Shown here in pieces: positions 16,923-27,533 of a stretch of 64,000 nucleotides of DNA; the first letter of the stretch is position 1, and each line of letters starts with the position of its first letter. A model generated the notes under the pieces. It saw only the letters and a program-made list of their open reading frames with translations. It was not told the origin of the DNA and did no database searches. Both the position numbers and the translations under genes were made by a program. Source of the stretch: Cognatishimia maritima (GTDB taxonomy: Bacteria; Pseudomonadota; Alphaproteobacteria; Rhodobacterales; Rhodobacteraceae); NCBI RefSeq assembly GCF_900129685.1, contig NZ_FQWM01000008.1, positions 62,001 to 126,000 of the forward strand, given 5' to 3'.

Positions 16923-17903
16923 ATGTTCTCAAAATTGATCAAATCGTTTGCGATTGGTGCATCGGTTGCGATGTCACTCACCGCTCCAGTGTTTGCAGCC
17001 GACGAGGGTCCAATACTTGTCGTTAGCGGTCCGTTGTCGTGGCCATTTTTCGCAGCAGTGAAGCAAGGGTTCGACGACGGGGCGGAAACATTTGGTATCG
17101 ACTACCAGTACATTGCGGTCACTGACACGTCCAATATGACGAGCGACTATCCCCGGCTGCTACAACAAGCAATTAGCCGCAAGCCAAGCATGTTACTGGT
17201 CGGCGAGTTTTTCCCAGACGGGATGGACCCCTTGATCCGCGAAGCCACAGCCGCTGGTATTCCCGTTCTGATCCACAACTCCGGTCAAACTCTGTGGGAA
17301 GATAACGGCTCCATTGGCTTCATTGGCGAGGACCCATTTCAAATGGGTTACAAGGCCGGAGAACTACAGGCTGAAGCCGGTGTTACGAAAGGCCTATGCT
17401 TTAACCAAGTGCCTGGCAACCCAACCGTTGAAGAGCGCTGCAATGGATATGTCGCAGCGATGGAAGAGGCCGGAGTCGAGACCATCTACCAGACAATTGG
17501 CACAGGCGATGCGACCAACCCACAAGCAATGACCCAAGCAATCAAAGGTACTTTGCAGGCAAATCCGGGCATCGACGGGATCTATACTCTGAACGCGGTA
17601 CCAGCCATGTCAGCGCTACGCGCGGTTGAAGAAGTCGGGCGTAAGGGCGAAGTCATGATCGGTACTGCCGACCTGTCAAATGAAGCTCTGCTTGCCATTC
17701 AGAATGGCGATCTGGCCTTTGCCATGGACCAACAGCCCTATCTTCAGGGGTTCATGTCCATGCAGGTGGCATTCCAGTACCTGAACTACGGCCTGCAGCC
17801 GATTGGCCACGTCAAAACCGGTCCGCTGGTGATCGACAGCTCAAATGTCGAGACAACTATCGAAGTTAACAAGAAGCACGCAGGAGTGCGCGGGGCTTCT
17901 TGA
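16923..17903 (+). CDS. Sugar ABC transporter periplasmic substrate-binding protein
   Basis: A 326-residue exported binding protein of the ribose/fructose (RbsB/FrcB) type. A signal peptide ends at about residue 25 (MSLTAPVFA before ADEGP); the mature part has the two-lobed periplasmic-binding-protein pattern, with PLLVxG-like strands replaced by ILVVSGPLSWPFF, then LLQQAISRKPSMLLV, GIPVLIHNSG, and GIDGIYTLNAV. The start at 16923 has GGAGG about seven bases upstream; the longer frame from 16851 starts inside the promoter and is rejected. First gene of a six-gene plus-strand operon whose enzymes predict a pentose or related sugar as ligand. Confidence 0.92.
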   Translation: MFSKLIKSFAIGASVAMSLTAPVFAADEGPILVVSGPLSWPFFAAVKQGFDDGAETFGIDYQYIAVTDTSNMTSDYPRLLQQAISRKPSMLLVGEFFPDGMDPLIREATAAGIPVLIHNSGQTLWEDNGSIGFIGEDPFQMGYKAGELQAEAGVTKGLCFNQVPGNPTVEERCNGYVAAMEEAGVETIYQTIGTGDATNPQAMTQAIKGTLQANPGIDGIYTLNAVPAMSALRAVEEVGRKGEVMIGTADLSNEALLAIQNGDLAFAMDQQPYLQGFMSMQVAFQYLNYGLQPIGHVKTGPLVIDSSNVETTIEVNKKHAGVRGAS

Positions 17904-17939
17904 GCCCCCAACTTCCGCTTACTTTGAAAGTCTAAAACA

Positions 17940-18908
17940 GTGAACAAATACCTAAAAAGACCGGAGACAGGCGCATTCGCCGCCTTTCTCCTAACTTACA
18001 TTTTCTTCGCGATGGCGACGCCCGGGACGGGCTTTGTTTCAGTCAATGGTACCGCGGGCTGGCTTAACCTCGCCGCTGAACTGGGCATCGTCGCAGTTCC
18101 TGTCGGTCTGCTTATGATCTCGGGTGAGTTTGATCTTTCAATTGGTTCTACAGTTGGTGCCGCTTCTATGATTTTGGCCTTAGGCACAAATCAGTTTGGT
18201 GGCCCAACCTGGCCGATGATTGCGATGGCTTTGATGGCAGGAGGGCTGATTGGCCTTTGCAACGGATTGGCAGTCGTAAAGACCAAACTGCCTTCCTTCA
18301 TTGTGACCTTGGCAACGAACTTCATCGTGATTGGGGCAACAATGGGCGTTTCGCGGTTGATCGCAAATGTGACGTCTTCGTCCATTTTTGCCTCTGAGAG
18401 TGCAAAAATGGTATTCGCTTTTCGCTGGGGGCAAGCCAATATCTCGATTTTGTGGTGGCTCTTGGTTGCTTTCATTGGATATCGCGTTTTGTCCCGTACT
18501 GCGTTTGGCAACTGGATCTATGCCACAGGTGGCAATGAGGACTCTGCGCGTGCAGCAGGTGTACCAGTCGAGCGGGTAAAGGTGACGCTTTTTGTTGCCA
18601 CAGGTGTTGCGGCGGCCTTGGTAGGCATTTTGCAAGGCATTCAGTGGAATTCCGGCAACTCCACCTATGGCATGGGGTATGTGTTCCAGGCCCCGATTGT
18701 CGTTGTGATTGGCGGTGTTTTGTTGACCGGTGGATATGGCTCTGTTGCGGGCATCGTTTTCGGCACCGCCCTCTTTGGTGTGATTTCAAGCGGGATTTTC
18801 TATACAGGCTGGAACACCGATTGGATCCAACTTTTCTTAGGTTTGCTGCTTGCACTCGCGGTTTTGGCCAATAACTACGTACGCCGCTTGGCGTTGACGT
18901 CAAAATAG
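17940..18908 (+). CDS. Sugar ABC transporter permease (RbsC type)
   Basis: A 322-residue inner-membrane protein with about nine hydrophobic segments. It carries the family features GLLMISGEFDLSIGSTVG, FIVTLATNFIVIGATMG, TGGNEDSARAAGVPVERVKV and GGVLLTGGYGSVAGIVFGTALFGVISSG, all typical of the ribose/xylose/fructose branch. Length is normal (about 320-340). The start is GTG at 17940, 36 bases after the binding-protein stop. It forms the transport channel with the ATPase encoded 11 bases downstream. Confidence 0.93.
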   Translation: MNKYLKRPETGAFAAFLLTYIFFAMATPGTGFVSVNGTAGWLNLAAELGIVAVPVGLLMISGEFDLSIGSTVGAASMILALGTNQFGGPTWPMIAMALMAGGLIGLCNGLAVVKTKLPSFIVTLATNFIVIGATMGVSRLIANVTSSSIFASESAKMVFAFRWGQANISILWWLLVAFIGYRVLSRTAFGNWIYATGGNEDSARAAGVPVERVKVTLFVATGVAAALVGILQGIQWNSGNSTYGMGYVFQAPIVVVIGGVLLTGGYGSVAGIVFGTALFGVISSGIFYTGWNTDWIQLFLGLLLALAVLANNYVRRLALTSK

Positions 18909-18919
18909 GGGGTGGCAAG

Positions 18920-19699
18920 ATGTCTCCGCTGATGGAACTAAGGAATGTCGATAAGTTTTTCGGTTCGACAAAGGCCCTAAAGCACGTATCCATGCAGGTG
19001 CATCCCGGCAAAATCCTCTGTCTTCTGGGGGACAATGGTGCTGGGAAATCCACTCTAATAAAGGTGCTATCGGGGTATCACAATCCGACAAATGGCGCGG
19101 TGATGCTTGAGGGTGACGAGACGAAGTTTGCTGGGCCTCGCGACGCAAGGCAGCGCGGGATTGCGACTGTTCACCAGAACGTTGGCTCCATCCCCCTTAT
19201 GAGCGTTGGTCGGAATTTCTTTCTTGGTGCGGAGCCGATCAAAGGCAAATGGCCTTTCCGCAGTATCGATACAAAGAAAGCCAACACAATTGCCGTGGAA
19301 CAGATGCGTAAGTTCGGTCTGACGCGTGTTGAAAACGGTGATCAGCTTGTGGGCACAATGTCTGGTGGTGAGCGTCAGGTCCTGGCAATTGGTCGTGCGA
19401 TGTATTTCGGAGCCAAGATGTTGATCTTGGACGAGCCGACTTCGGCGCTTGGCGTCAAAGAAGCATCGATGGTTTTGAAAATGATGCGTGTTGCGCGTCA
19501 AAACGGCGTTGGGATCGTGTTTATCACGCACAATGCACGTCACGCGATGAGCGTCGGGGACGACTTCTGCGTTTTGATCCAAGGCGAGGTCGCCGCAAGC
19601 TTTAAACGGGATGAAAAGACCCGCGAGGAAGTTCTTAATCTGATGGCGGGCGGGGAGGATATGACCGCGCTTGAAGAAGATCTAGAACAGATTGATTGA
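18920..19699 (+). CDS. Sugar ABC transporter ATP-binding protein, single ABC domain
   Basis: Energises sugar uptake. The 259-residue protein has one ABC module: Walker A GDNGAGKST at 37-45, signature MSGGERQ (about 151-157), Walker B LILDEPTSALG, and the switch His in FITHNARH. Most ribose-type systems use a double-domain ATPase of about 500 residues (RbsA), whereas this resembles the single-domain FrcA of the rhizobial fructose transporter and probably works as a homodimer. Its TGA is immediately followed by the kinase ATG. Confidence 0.93.
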   Translation: MSPLMELRNVDKFFGSTKALKHVSMQVHPGKILCLLGDNGAGKSTLIKVLSGYHNPTNGAVMLEGDETKFAGPRDARQRGIATVHQNVGSIPLMSVGRNFFLGAEPIKGKWPFRSIDTKKANTIAVEQMRKFGLTRVENGDQLVGTMSGGERQVLAIGRAMYFGAKMLILDEPTSALGVKEASMVLKMMRVARQNGVGIVFITHNARHAMSVGDDFCVLIQGEVAASFKRDEKTREEVLNLMAGGEDMTALEEDLEQID

Positions 19700-21304
19700 A
19701 TGATGGGCTATTTCATAGGTGTAGATGTCGGCACGCAGAGCGCACGTGCTGGCGTCTTTGACGCGACGGGTCAACTCCTGTCGTCACATTCGGTTGCCCT
19801 AGACATATGGCGTCCTAGGACTGGCTTCGCACAACAATCTTCTGGCCAGATTTGGACTGCAATCTGCGCGACGGTCAAAAGTGCATTGGCGGCTTCTAGC
19901 GTCGACCCAAAAAACGTGATCGGGATTGGCTTTGACGCCACCTGTTCACTAGTTCTGGTCGATGAAGACGGAACTGGTGTTACCGTTTCGCCAAATGGGG
20001 AACCAGAGCAAGACGTTATTCTGTGGGCCGATCATCGTGCGACTGATATTGCCGCAGAAATTGATCAGACAGGTCATGATCTTCTCCAGATATCCGGGGG
20101 AACAATTTCGCCGGAAATGCAACTTCCGAAACTCTGCTGGCTTCAGCGCAATCTGCCAGACAGCTGGAGACAGACCAAGCATTTCTTCGATTTACCCGAT
20201 TGGCTGACGTGGCGAGCAACAGGATCGCTCACGCGTTCTCAGTGTTCAGTCGTGTGTAAATGGACCTACCGTGGAACCGGCGAGGGCTGGGACAGTTCGC
20301 TTTTCGAACAAATTGGCTTGCAAGACCTGGTGAGCGAGGGTTTCGCTCGTATTGGCACTGCGGTGTCGTTGCCCGGTGAATGCCTTGGTCCGTTGTCTGA
20401 TGAGGCTGCGCAAGAATTGGGACTGAAGTCCTCGACAATGGTTGGGGTCAGCATGATTGATGCGCATGCCGGAGCATTAGGGACGCTCGGGATCGGGCGG
20501 GGGGCTTCCAAACTGGCATTGGTTGCAGGCACATCTGCTTGTCATATTGTTGTCGGTCCCGAAGCGGCCTTTGTTCCCGGCGTTTGGGGACCCTACAAAG
20601 GTGTGGTTTTCCCGACATTGTGGGCAAATGAGGCTGGTCAATCAATGGCCGGGGCGGCCATTGATACGGTTCTAAAACGCCATTCCAAATGGAAGGTCAT
20701 TTGCGCCCGCGCGCAGGCGTCCGGGCAAAGCCCATATGAAATTCTGGAGCAGATACTACATAAGATGTCTGGCGCAGACGATGTGACCTTGCTGAGCAAA
20801 GACCGTCATATCGTGCCTGATTTCAATGGTAACAGATCCCCTTTGGCTGACCCGCATCGCCGGGGGGTCACAAGTGGGCAGAGAGCCGTAGCGGACGACG
20901 AAGACCTAGCTTTGGACTATTTGGCGGTGATTCAAAGTCTGGCCTACGGCACAAAGCAAATTCTAGAGCGATTAGAAACTCAGGGTGTTTGCACCTCAGA
21001 AATTGTGCTCAGCGGAGGTTTGGCCAAGAACGCCCTATATTGCCAGACGCACGCTGATGTGACGGGTTGCACAGTTATCATTCCTGATCAAACAGAACCT
21101 GTGCTCGTTGGCTCTGCAATGTTGGGCGCAACAGCGGCTGGCGCGTATGAATCCTTAGAGGACGCTGCTTCATCCATGTGCGGCGCGGGGATCTGGCTAT
21201 CGCCAAACAAATTACATCGAGAGTACCACGCCAAAAAATATGCCTGTTTCCTCGCGATGCAGGATCATTTTCAACATCTCGCATCACTTATGAAATCGGA
21301 GTAA
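19700..21304 (+). CDS. FGGY-family pentulose kinase, predicted D-ribulokinase
   Basis: Predicted to phosphorylate a ketopentose, most likely D-ribulose to D-ribulose 5-phosphate. The 534-residue protein has the N-terminal FGGY motif [16 protein letters not shown], then [65 protein letters not shown] and [15 protein letters not shown], and the C-terminal [20 protein letters not shown]. These segments match the subfamily that includes yeast YDR109C and human FGGY, shown to be D-ribulokinases, better than xylulose, glycerol or L-ribulose kinases. Length fits (about 540). It sits between transporter and isomerase genes. Confidence 0.85.
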   Translation: MMGYFIGVDVGTQSARAGVFDATGQLLSSHSVALDIWRPRTGFAQQSSGQIWTAICATVKSALAASSVDPKNVIGIGFDATCSLVLVDEDGTGVTVSPNGEPEQDVILWADHRATDIAAEIDQTGHDLLQISGGTISPEMQLPKLCWLQRNLPDSWRQTKHFFDLPDWLTWRATGSLTRSQCSVVCKWTYRGTGEGWDSSLFEQIGLQDLVSEGFARIGTAVSLPGECLGPLSDEAAQELGLKSSTMVGVSMIDAHAGALGTLGIGRGASKLALVAGTSACHIVVGPEAAFVPGVWGPYKGVVFPTLWANEAGQSMAGAAIDTVLKRHSKWKVICARAQASGQSPYEILEQILHKMSGADDVTLLSKDRHIVPDFNGNRSPLADPHRRGVTSGQRAVADDEDLALDYLAVIQSLAYGTKQILERLETQGVCTSEIVLSGGLAKNALYCQTHADVTGCTVIIPDQTEPVLVGSAMLGATAAGAYESLEDAASSMCGAGIWLSPNKLHREYHAKKYACFLAMQDHFQHLASLMKSE

Positions 21305-21308
21305 GGCG

Positions 21309-22934
21309 ATGAGCCAACCTAGCGCAATTTATCTTTTAGCGAGCGGCGATAGCCGGGTTTCCGCGAACACGATCTGTTGGCCAGCTCAAGAAGCGATGGA
21401 AGCCGACCTTACCCGGATTCTAAAACAGAATGGATACGAAGTGATCCGTGCGCATTCCGTTGACCCTGAAAAGGGGCACGGGTTTCTTGATTCCCAACGC
21501 GCAGGACTTGATGCGGTTTCCAAAATTCCAACGGGTGCCAAGATTGTGATTGCCGAGGCGGTGTGGCAATATTCACACCACGTATTGCCAGCACTACATT
21601 TTCACAAAGGTCCGATCCTGACGGTCGCCAACTGGTCGGGGCAATGGCCCGGTTTAGTGGGGATGCTCAACCTAAATGGATCACTGACCAAAGCTGGCAT
21701 CGACTATGCGACTCTCTGGAGTGAGAAGTTCGAAGATGACTTCTTTTTGAATGGTCTCGCTGAGTGGCTCACCACCGGGACGATCAACCATGATCTCTCT
21801 CATGTCGCGCCTTTTGACGGGGCACCGAACGCGACAAATACCGCTAAAATCGCTGACGCTCTCGTTTCCGATCTAATTCAACACAAATCTATCATGGGTG
21901 TTTTCGATGAGGGATGCATGGGCATGTATAATGCAATCATCCCTGACGATCTGCTCGCAAGGCTGGGGGTATTCAAAGAGCGCCTTTCTCAGTCTGCTTT
22001 GTATGCCGAAGTTCTAACTGTCTCTGACGATGAGGCTGAAGCCGTTTTCCAATGGCTCGTTCAAAAAGGCATTCGTTTCGATTTCGGCACCGACGGGGCG
22101 GTTGATCTTACACGAGATCAGACCATGTTGCAGTGCAAGATGTATATCGCTGCCGTAAGAGTGGCTGACCAATTTGATTGTGAAACCATCGGTATTCAGT
22201 ACCAGCAAGGTCTGAAAGATCTGCTGCCTGCTTCAGATTTGGTTGAGGGGATGCTAAACAATTCTGATCGCCCTCCGGTGACGCGTGCCGAAGGTAGTGT
22301 AATCCGTGAAGGGCTGCCGATTGTGCATTTCAATGAAGTTGATGAATGCGCGGGCTTGGATGCTCTGTTGATCAACCGCACGCACAGGGCGTTGGGCCAG
22401 CCGCTCGAAACCACGTTGCACGATATTCGCTGGGGGGATTACGACGCTTCCGGTTGCTGCGACGACTTTGTGTGGGTTTTCGAAATTTCTGGTGCGGCGC
22501 CTCCTGAACATCACATTGGTGGCTGGGCTGGTTCAACCTCGCTTCGCCAGCCCGCGATGTATTTTCCGTTCGGCGGTGGCACGCTAAGTGGTGTCGCTAA
22601 GCCTGGCTCGCTTATTTGGTCGCGAGTTTATGTGGCGAATAATGCGCTTCATATGGACATCGGCCTTGGCGAATGTGTCGAACTTTCCGAAGAAGAGACG
22701 CGCCGCCGCAGGAACGCCACCACCGCGGAATGGCCGATCATGCACGCGATTTTGCAGGGCGTCAGTCAGAACCAGCTTATGGCGAGCCATAAATCTAATC
22801 ATGTCCAAGTGGTTTATGCGACGAGCCCTGAGCACGCAAAAGAAGCGATGGTTTGCCGCGCACAGTTCGCACAGAAACTCGGAATAAGCGTGAACATTGT
22901 TGGCAGTATTAGCACCAATGGAGAGGTCCACTAG
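21309..22934 (+). CDS. L-fucose-isomerase-like protein, predicted aldose-ketose isomerase
   Basis: A 541-residue protein that I assign to the L-fucose/L-arabinose isomerase superfamily from its overall pattern: an N-terminal Rossmann-like region, a central [20 protein letters not shown] segment, [36 protein letters not shown] and a C-terminal [13 protein letters not shown] region where the fucose isomerase C-terminal domain carries its histidine ligand. Known FucI enzymes interconvert L-fucose/L-fuculose and also D-arabinose/D-ribulose. Together with the D-ribulokinase-like neighbour, the latter reaction is the favoured one (inference). The ATG follows four bases after the kinase stop. Catalytic residues could not be aligned securely. 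Confidence 0.72.
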   Translation: MSQPSAIYLLASGDSRVSANTICWPAQEAMEADLTRILKQNGYEVIRAHSVDPEKGHGFLDSQRAGLDAVSKIPTGAKIVIAEAVWQYSHHVLPALHFHKGPILTVANWSGQWPGLVGMLNLNGSLTKAGIDYATLWSEKFEDDFFLNGLAEWLTTGTINHDLSHVAPFDGAPNATNTAKIADALVSDLIQHKSIMGVFDEGCMGMYNAIIPDDLLARLGVFKERLSQSALYAEVLTVSDDEAEAVFQWLVQKGIRFDFGTDGAVDLTRDQTMLQCKMYIAAVRVADQFDCETIGIQYQQGLKDLLPASDLVEGMLNNSDRPPVTRAEGSVIREGLPIVHFNEVDECAGLDALLINRTHRALGQPLETTLHDIRWGDYDASGCCDDFVWVFEISGAAPPEHHIGGWAGSTSLRQPAMYFPFGGGTLSGVAKPGSLIWSRVYVANNALHMDIGLGECVELSEEETRRRRNATTAEWPIMHAILQGVSQNQLMASHKSNHVQVVYATSPEHAKEAMVCRAQFAQKLGISVNIVGSISTNGEVH

Positions 22935-22935
22935 C

Positions 22936-23601
22936 ATGAAGTTTTTTGCCGATACTGCGGATATTTTGGCGATCAAAAAGCTTTCTACTTTGGGGCTTAT
23001 TGAAGGGGTTACAACCAACCCCTCACTGATTGCGAAAAGTGGCCGAGATATTCTGGAGGTCACACGCGAGATTTGCGAGGTAGTCGATGGTCCGGTTTCC
23101 GCTGAAGTGACGGCGCTGGATCACAAGACCATGATGGCAGAAGCAAACGTTCTGAAACAGATAGCTTCGAATGTTTGCATCAAATTGCCCATGACCCTTG
23201 ATGGCCTCCAAACCTGCCGTGCCCTGTCTGAGCAAGGCGTGAAGACAAATGTGACGCTGTGTTTCACTGTAAACCAGGCATTGTTGGCGGCCAAGGCGGG
23301 TGCTACTTTTGTCTCACCGTTCGTCGGTCGGTTAGACGACATCGGCTTAGATGGCACGCAGCTCGTTCGCGACATCCGCGTAGTGTTTGCTAATTACGAT
23401 GGGCTATCCACTGAAATATTGGTCGCGTCGGCGCGAACAGCAAGCCATATATCTCAGTCTGCAATCATAGGGGCAGATGCGGTGACCGCACCCCCAGCTT
23501 TGATCGAAGGGTTGGCGGACCATCCGTTGACCGACAAAGGTTTGGCGGGATTTATCCGAGACTGGGAAAGCACGGGGCAATCCATCTTATCCATGCAATA
23601 A
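22936..23601 (+). CDS. Transaldolase, Fsa/TalC/MipB type
   Basis: A 221-residue TIM-barrel aldolase of the small transaldolase/fructose-6-phosphate aldolase family. It begins [10 protein letters not shown], has [14 protein letters not shown], and the Schiff-base lysine K83 in CIKLPMT. Position 57 in VSAEV is Glu; this residue is Gln in true fructose-6-phosphate aldolase and Glu in transaldolases, so transaldolase activity is predicted. The [32 protein letters not shown] segment also fits TalC. The ATG is one base past the isomerase stop. In the pentose phosphate pathway it would help channel ribulose 5-phosphate carbon to fructose 6-phosphate. Last gene of the operon. Confidence 0.9.
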   Translation: MKFFADTADILAIKKLSTLGLIEGVTTNPSLIAKSGRDILEVTREICEVVDGPVSAEVTALDHKTMMAEANVLKQIASNVCIKLPMTLDGLQTCRALSEQGVKTNVTLCFTVNQALLAAKAGATFVSPFVGRLDDIGLDGTQLVRDIRVVFANYDGLSTEILVASARTASHISQSAIIGADAVTAPPALIEGLADHPLTDKGLAGFIRDWESTGQSILSMQ

Positions 23602-23934
23602 ATTTCACCTTGTGTGATTTCGAGGTGCGAGCTTCGCAATATGGGCATGATCAAGGCCCACCTTGGGTCAGTCACGATCAAATAGTGTGCATTTAGAATA
23701 TCCAGCCGGTGCTAGGCGTAAGCGCAGCGTTGGGCACAAGGTCAGAGCTGGTGAAAGTCAAGAGCATCCTTAAACCAAGGGACTAAGAAAACGGTGCCGT
23801 AGCTAAAAACAGGCTTAGTATCAAAAGCTGAACTCGTTTTGATAGCGCATCGAAAATACATGCATGGGAAAAGGGCCTTGCCCCTCAGCGCGATGCGCTT
23901 TCACCCCAGAGAATTTCTGCAAAGTTGAAGGGGA
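23602..23934. other. Intergenic region at the right border of the inserted sugar locus
   Basis: About 330 bases between two convergent genes. No coding potential, no clear hairpin-T-run terminator and no repeat shared with the left border (14476-14989) could be seen by eye. Confidence 0.5.
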
Positions 23935-25116
23935 TTAGCGTTTCGCCCGAATGGCGGTGCCTGCGGCGTGGCCGGAACTCCAGGCCCATTGGAAGTTATA
24001 GCCGCCCAGCCAACCGGTGACGTCGACGGCTTCGCCTATCGCATACAGCCCGGAGACGGTTTTCGCCTCCATGGTTTTTGAGGACAGCGCATCGGTGTCA
24101 ATTCCGCCGAGTGTGACTTCGGCCGTCCTGTATCCTTCGGTGCCCGATGGCGTCACCTGCCAACTCAACAGCGCCTCACAAAGGCTTTGCAGCGCCGCAT
24201 CGGATTGATCAGCGAGATTGCCTTTGACATCCAGGCCATCCAACAGAAACTCTGCCAATCGCGCGGGCATCAATTGCGCCAGCACCGTGCCAATCTGCTT
24301 ACGGCCATCGGTTTTGCGGCGGGCCTTTAGGGTTTCCAACAGAGGCACGTCAGGGAAAAGGTTCAGGCGGATTGGTTGGCTTTCCTGCCAGTAGTTGGAA
24401 ATCTGCAGCATCGCTGGGCCGGAAAGACCGCGATGGGTAAAGAGCAGGGCCTCATCAAAGCTGACATCATCAGTTGTTGCACGGATCGCGTGGGCTAGTC
24501 CGGCGAGGGGTTTGAAACGCCCCTCGGGAAAGGTGAAGGGCACAAGACCAGCATGTGTTGGGATGATGCTCAGGTCAAACTGGGTTGCGATGTCATAGGC
24601 CAAACCCGTTGCGCCCATCTTTGGAATGGATTTGCCGCCGGTCGCCAGAACAAGGTTCTGGCAGGATAGGGTTTGTGCCTTGCCATCGCGCGATACCTTC
24701 ACCTCAAACCCGCTTTCGGTTTTGCGCACACTGTCAATCGACGTGTTCAACCAAAGCTCGGCACCCGCGTCATGCATCTCTGCCAGAAGCATCTGGATGA
24801 TGTCCTTCGCTGAGTGATCGCAGAACAACTGGCCGAGGGTCTTTTCGTGGTAGGCGATGCGGTGCTTTTGCACCAACTCGATGAAATCCCACTGCGAATA
24901 GCGGCTGAGCGCGCTTTTGCAGAAATGAGGGTTCTGCGACAGGAAGTTCTCTGGCCCGGCATAAAGATTGGTGAAATTGCAGCGACCGCCGCCCGATATG
25001 CGGATTTTTTCGCCGGGGGCTTTGGCGTGATCTAGCAACAGCGTTTGCGGGCCGCTATGGGCAGCACACATCATGCCAGCGGCGCCGGCGCCCAGAATAA
25101 TCGTTTGCCACGTCAT
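23935..25116 (-). CDS. HI0933-family NAD(P)/FAD-dependent oxidoreductase
   Basis: A 393-residue flavoprotein of the HI0933 (YhiN-like) family. The FAD-binding GAGAAG lies near the N-terminus (TIILGAGAAGMMCA), followed by KIRISGGGRCNFTN, LVLATGGKSIPKMGATG, the THRGLSGPAMLQIS segment and the C-terminal GLYAIGEAVDVTGWLGGYNFQWAWSSG. The biochemical role of this family is not settled. I chose the ATG at 25116, three codons inside a GTG-started frame. It is transcribed towards the sugar locus and divergently from ftsW, 153 bases away. Confidence 0.9.
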   Translation of the reverse strand: MTWQTIILGAGAAGMMCAAHSGPQTLLLDHAKAPGEKIRISGGGRCNFTNLYAGPENFLSQNPHFCKSALSRYSQWDFIELVQKHRIAYHEKTLGQLFCDHSAKDIIQMLLAEMHDAGAELWLNTSIDSVRKTESGFEVKVSRDGKAQTLSCQNLVLATGGKSIPKMGATGLAYDIATQFDLSIIPTHAGLVPFTFPEGRFKPLAGLAHAIRATTDDVSFDEALLFTHRGLSGPAMLQISNYWQESQPIRLNLFPDVPLLETLKARRKTDGRKQIGTVLAQLMPARLAEFLLDGLDVKGNLADQSDAALQSLCEALLSWQVTPSGTEGYRTAEVTLGGIDTDALSSKTMEAKTVSGLYAIGEAVDVTGWLGGYNFQWAWSSGHAAGTAIRAKR

Positions 25117-25269
25117 ACTGCGCACCTGCCTGACCTGCGTCGGATCGTCAAGTCATTGCCCAACGCCGCAGAAAGTCCAGCAAACGCTTCCCAAGAGTCG
25201 CAACTGCTGATAGAATCACCCCAATGACCCGGAGAACCGGGCGTTGAGGCAGATTGTTGGCAGGTTACG

Positions 25270-26436
25270 ATGACAGAGATGGTGTATGGCGCGCTTCCGG
25301 TGCGCGATGTAGAGCCGATTCTTCCCAAATGGTGGCGCACGCTGGATAAATGGACGATGTCCTGCATCCTGATGTTGTTTGGCGTCGGCATTTTGCTGGG
25401 TCTCGCGGCTAGCCCGCCTTTGGCTGAAAAGAACGGATTTGCGCATTTTCACTATGTCACCCGTCAGGGCGTGTTTGGCGGCGCTGCGCTGATCGCGATG
25501 TTTGTGACCTCGATGATGAGCCCAAAATTGGTGCGTCGCCTCGCCGTTATTGGCTTTCTGGTGGCTTTTGTCGCGCTGCTTTTGTTACCTATTTTTGGCA
25601 CGGACTTTGGTAAAGGGGCGGTGCGCTGGTATTCGCTGGGCTTTGCGTCGTTGCAGCCATCAGAGTTCCTTAAACCCGGATTTATCGTTGTTGCAGCGTG
25701 GCTGATGGCGGCGAGCCAAGAGATCAATGGCCCTCCGGGCAAGCTTTGGTCTTTTATGCTGACGGTGACGATAGCGCTCGTCTTGGTGATGCAGCCCGAT
25801 TTCGGGCAGGCCTGTCTGATCCTTTTTGGCTGGGGGGTTATGTATTTCATCGCAGGCGCACCGATGACGCTGTTGGTCGCCATGATGTGCCTTGTGATCT
25901 TTGGCGGCATGATTGCCTATAACGCTTCTGAACACTTCGCGCGTCGGATCGACGGTTTTCTCAGTGCGGATGTCGACCCGACAACGCAGCTTGGCTATGC
26001 CACAAATGCGATCCGCGAAGGCGGCTTTTTCGGCGTCGGCGTTGGTGAGGGGCAGGTGAAGTGGAGCCTGCCGGATGCGCATACCGATTTCATCATCGCG
26101 GTGGCGGCCGAAGAATACGGGCTGATCTTGGTGCTATTTATCATCGCGCTTTATGCAACGATTGTGATCCGCAGTTTCCTGCGCCTGATGCGGGAGCGTG
26201 ATACGTTCATCCGGCTGGCGGGCACTGGGCTGGTTGCGATGTTTGGCGTTCAGGCGATGATCAACATGGGAGTGGCGGTTCGCCTCCTACCGGCGAAAGG
26301 CATGACATTGCCCTTTGTCAGCTATGGCGGTAGTTCCTTGATTGCCGGCGGGATCGCCGTGGGGATGCTTTTGGCATTTACCCGCAGCCGTCCGCAGGGT
26401 GAAATTGGGGATATTCTGCGAGGCCACTTCAGATGA
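25270..26436 (+). CDS. ftsW: Septal peptidoglycan glycosyltransferase FtsW
   Basis: SEDS-family inner-membrane enzyme that polymerises lipid II at the septum in complex with FtsI. The 388-residue protein has about ten transmembrane segments and family motifs: [24 protein letters not shown] (the conserved R-W and QPSE), VMQPDFGQA, the catalytic-loop region [24 protein letters not shown], and [12 protein letters not shown]. Length is normal. It restarts the dcw cluster after the interruption and, with divergent DNA upstream, must have its own promoter. Its stop overlaps the murG start by four bases. Confidence 0.96.
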   Translation: MTEMVYGALPVRDVEPILPKWWRTLDKWTMSCILMLFGVGILLGLAASPPLAEKNGFAHFHYVTRQGVFGGAALIAMFVTSMMSPKLVRRLAVIGFLVAFVALLLLPIFGTDFGKGAVRWYSLGFASLQPSEFLKPGFIVVAAWLMAASQEINGPPGKLWSFMLTVTIALVLVMQPDFGQACLILFGWGVMYFIAGAPMTLLVAMMCLVIFGGMIAYNASEHFARRIDGFLSADVDPTTQLGYATNAIREGGFFGVGVGEGQVKWSLPDAHTDFIIAVAAEEYGLILVLFIIALYATIVIRSFLRLMRERDTFIRLAGTGLVAMFGVQAMINMGVAVRLLPAKGMTLPFVSYGGSSLIAGGIAVGMLLAFTRSRPQGEIGDILRGHFR

Positions 26437-27533
26437 CAAAACAACCGCTTCTGGTGATTGCAGCCGGGGGAACAGGCGGACATATGTTCCCGGCGCAAGC
26501 GCTGGCCGAAGCGATGTTGGCGAAGGGCTGGCGTGTGAAGCTGTCGACCGACGCACGTGGTGCGCGTTACACGGGCGGTTTTCCAGAACAGGTCGAAATA
26601 GAAGAGGTCAGTTCAGCCACCTTTGCACGTGGGGGTCTGGCTGCCAAAGCCATGGTGCCCTTGCGCATTTTGGGTGGCGTTATGGGCGCGGTAATGAAGC
26701 TGCGCAAAGACAAGCCGTCTGTCGTTGTGGGCTTTGGCGGCTATCCGACGATCCCGGCAATGGGGGCTGCGCTTCTGCTGGGCCTGCCACGCATGATTCA
26801 TGAGCAAAACGGGGTGCTTGGCCGGGTCAATGAACTCTTTGCCAAGCGCGTCGATTTGGTCGCCTGTGGCACATGGCCGACCAATTTGCCAGAGGGCGTC
26901 GAAGGGCATCACACCGGCAATCCTGTGCGCGGCGCCGTTCTGGCGCGGGCCGGGGCAGGATATATCCCACCCGGTGACTACCCGATGTCGATCCTTGTGA
27001 TGGGCGGCTCTCAAGGCGCGCGCATTCTGTCGGACGTGGTGCCGCCTGCGATTGACGCCTTGCCAAGCGACATTCGCAAACATGTGCGTGTCAGCCACCA
27101 GGCGCGTGGCGAAGATTTTGAGCGTGTCTCAAAATTCTACGCGGACCAGGGCATCGTGGCCGATGTGCAGGAATTCTTTACCGATATCCCCGAGCGTATG
27201 AGCGAGGCACAATTGGTGATTTCCCGCTCTGGCGCATCGTCTGTGGCGGATATCTCTGTCATCGGTCGCCCCGCGATTCTGGTGCCCTTTGGGGCAGCGA
27301 CGGGTGATCACCAGACCGCCAATGCGCGGGGTCTTGCCGATCTTGGGGCAGCCATCATCATCCCCGAAAGCCTGTTTGAGGTGGACGCGCTGACCGAGCA
27401 GATGGTCACGATCCTTTCAAACCCAGAGGGTGCTCTGAATATGTCCCTCGCGGCGATTGCCGCTGGAATCCCCGATGCGACAGAGCGCTTGGTAGCGCTG
27501 GTCGAACAGCTTTCACAGAAAGACGCAACATGA
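26433..27533 (+). CDS. murG: UDP-GlcNAc:lipid I N-acetylglucosaminyltransferase
   Basis: Peripheral membrane GT28 glycosyltransferase that converts lipid I to lipid II. The 366-residue protein has the N-terminal glycine-rich loop [43 protein letters not shown], and in the C-terminal domain [13 protein letters not shown] and [36 protein letters not shown], which bind UDP-GlcNAc. Length is normal (about 355-365). It overlaps ftsW upstream and murC downstream by ATGA junctions, so the three are translationally coupled. Confidence 0.97.
   Translation: MTKQPLLVIAAGGTGGHMFPAQALAEAMLAKGWRVKLSTDARGARYTGGFPEQVEIEEVSSATFARGGLAAKAMVPLRILGGVMGAVMKLRKDKPSVVVGFGGYPTIPAMGAALLLGLPRMIHEQNGVLGRVNELFAKRVDLVACGTWPTNLPEGVEGHHTGNPVRGAVLARAGAGYIPPGDYPMSILVMGGSQGARILSDVVPPAIDALPSDIRKHVRVSHQARGEDFERVSKFYADQGIVADVQEFFTDIPERMSEAQLVISRSGASSVADISVIGRPAILVPFGAATGDHQTANARGLADLGAAIIIPESLFEVDALTEQMVTILSNPEGALNMSLAAIAAGIPDATERLVALVEQLSQKDAT

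Noticed and set aside
22936-23601. Sulfoglycolytic transaldolase (6-deoxy-6-sulfofructose route)
   Set aside because: The locus encodes a sugar kinase and no sulfolactaldehyde-processing enzyme or sulfoquinovosidase, which does not fit that pathway.
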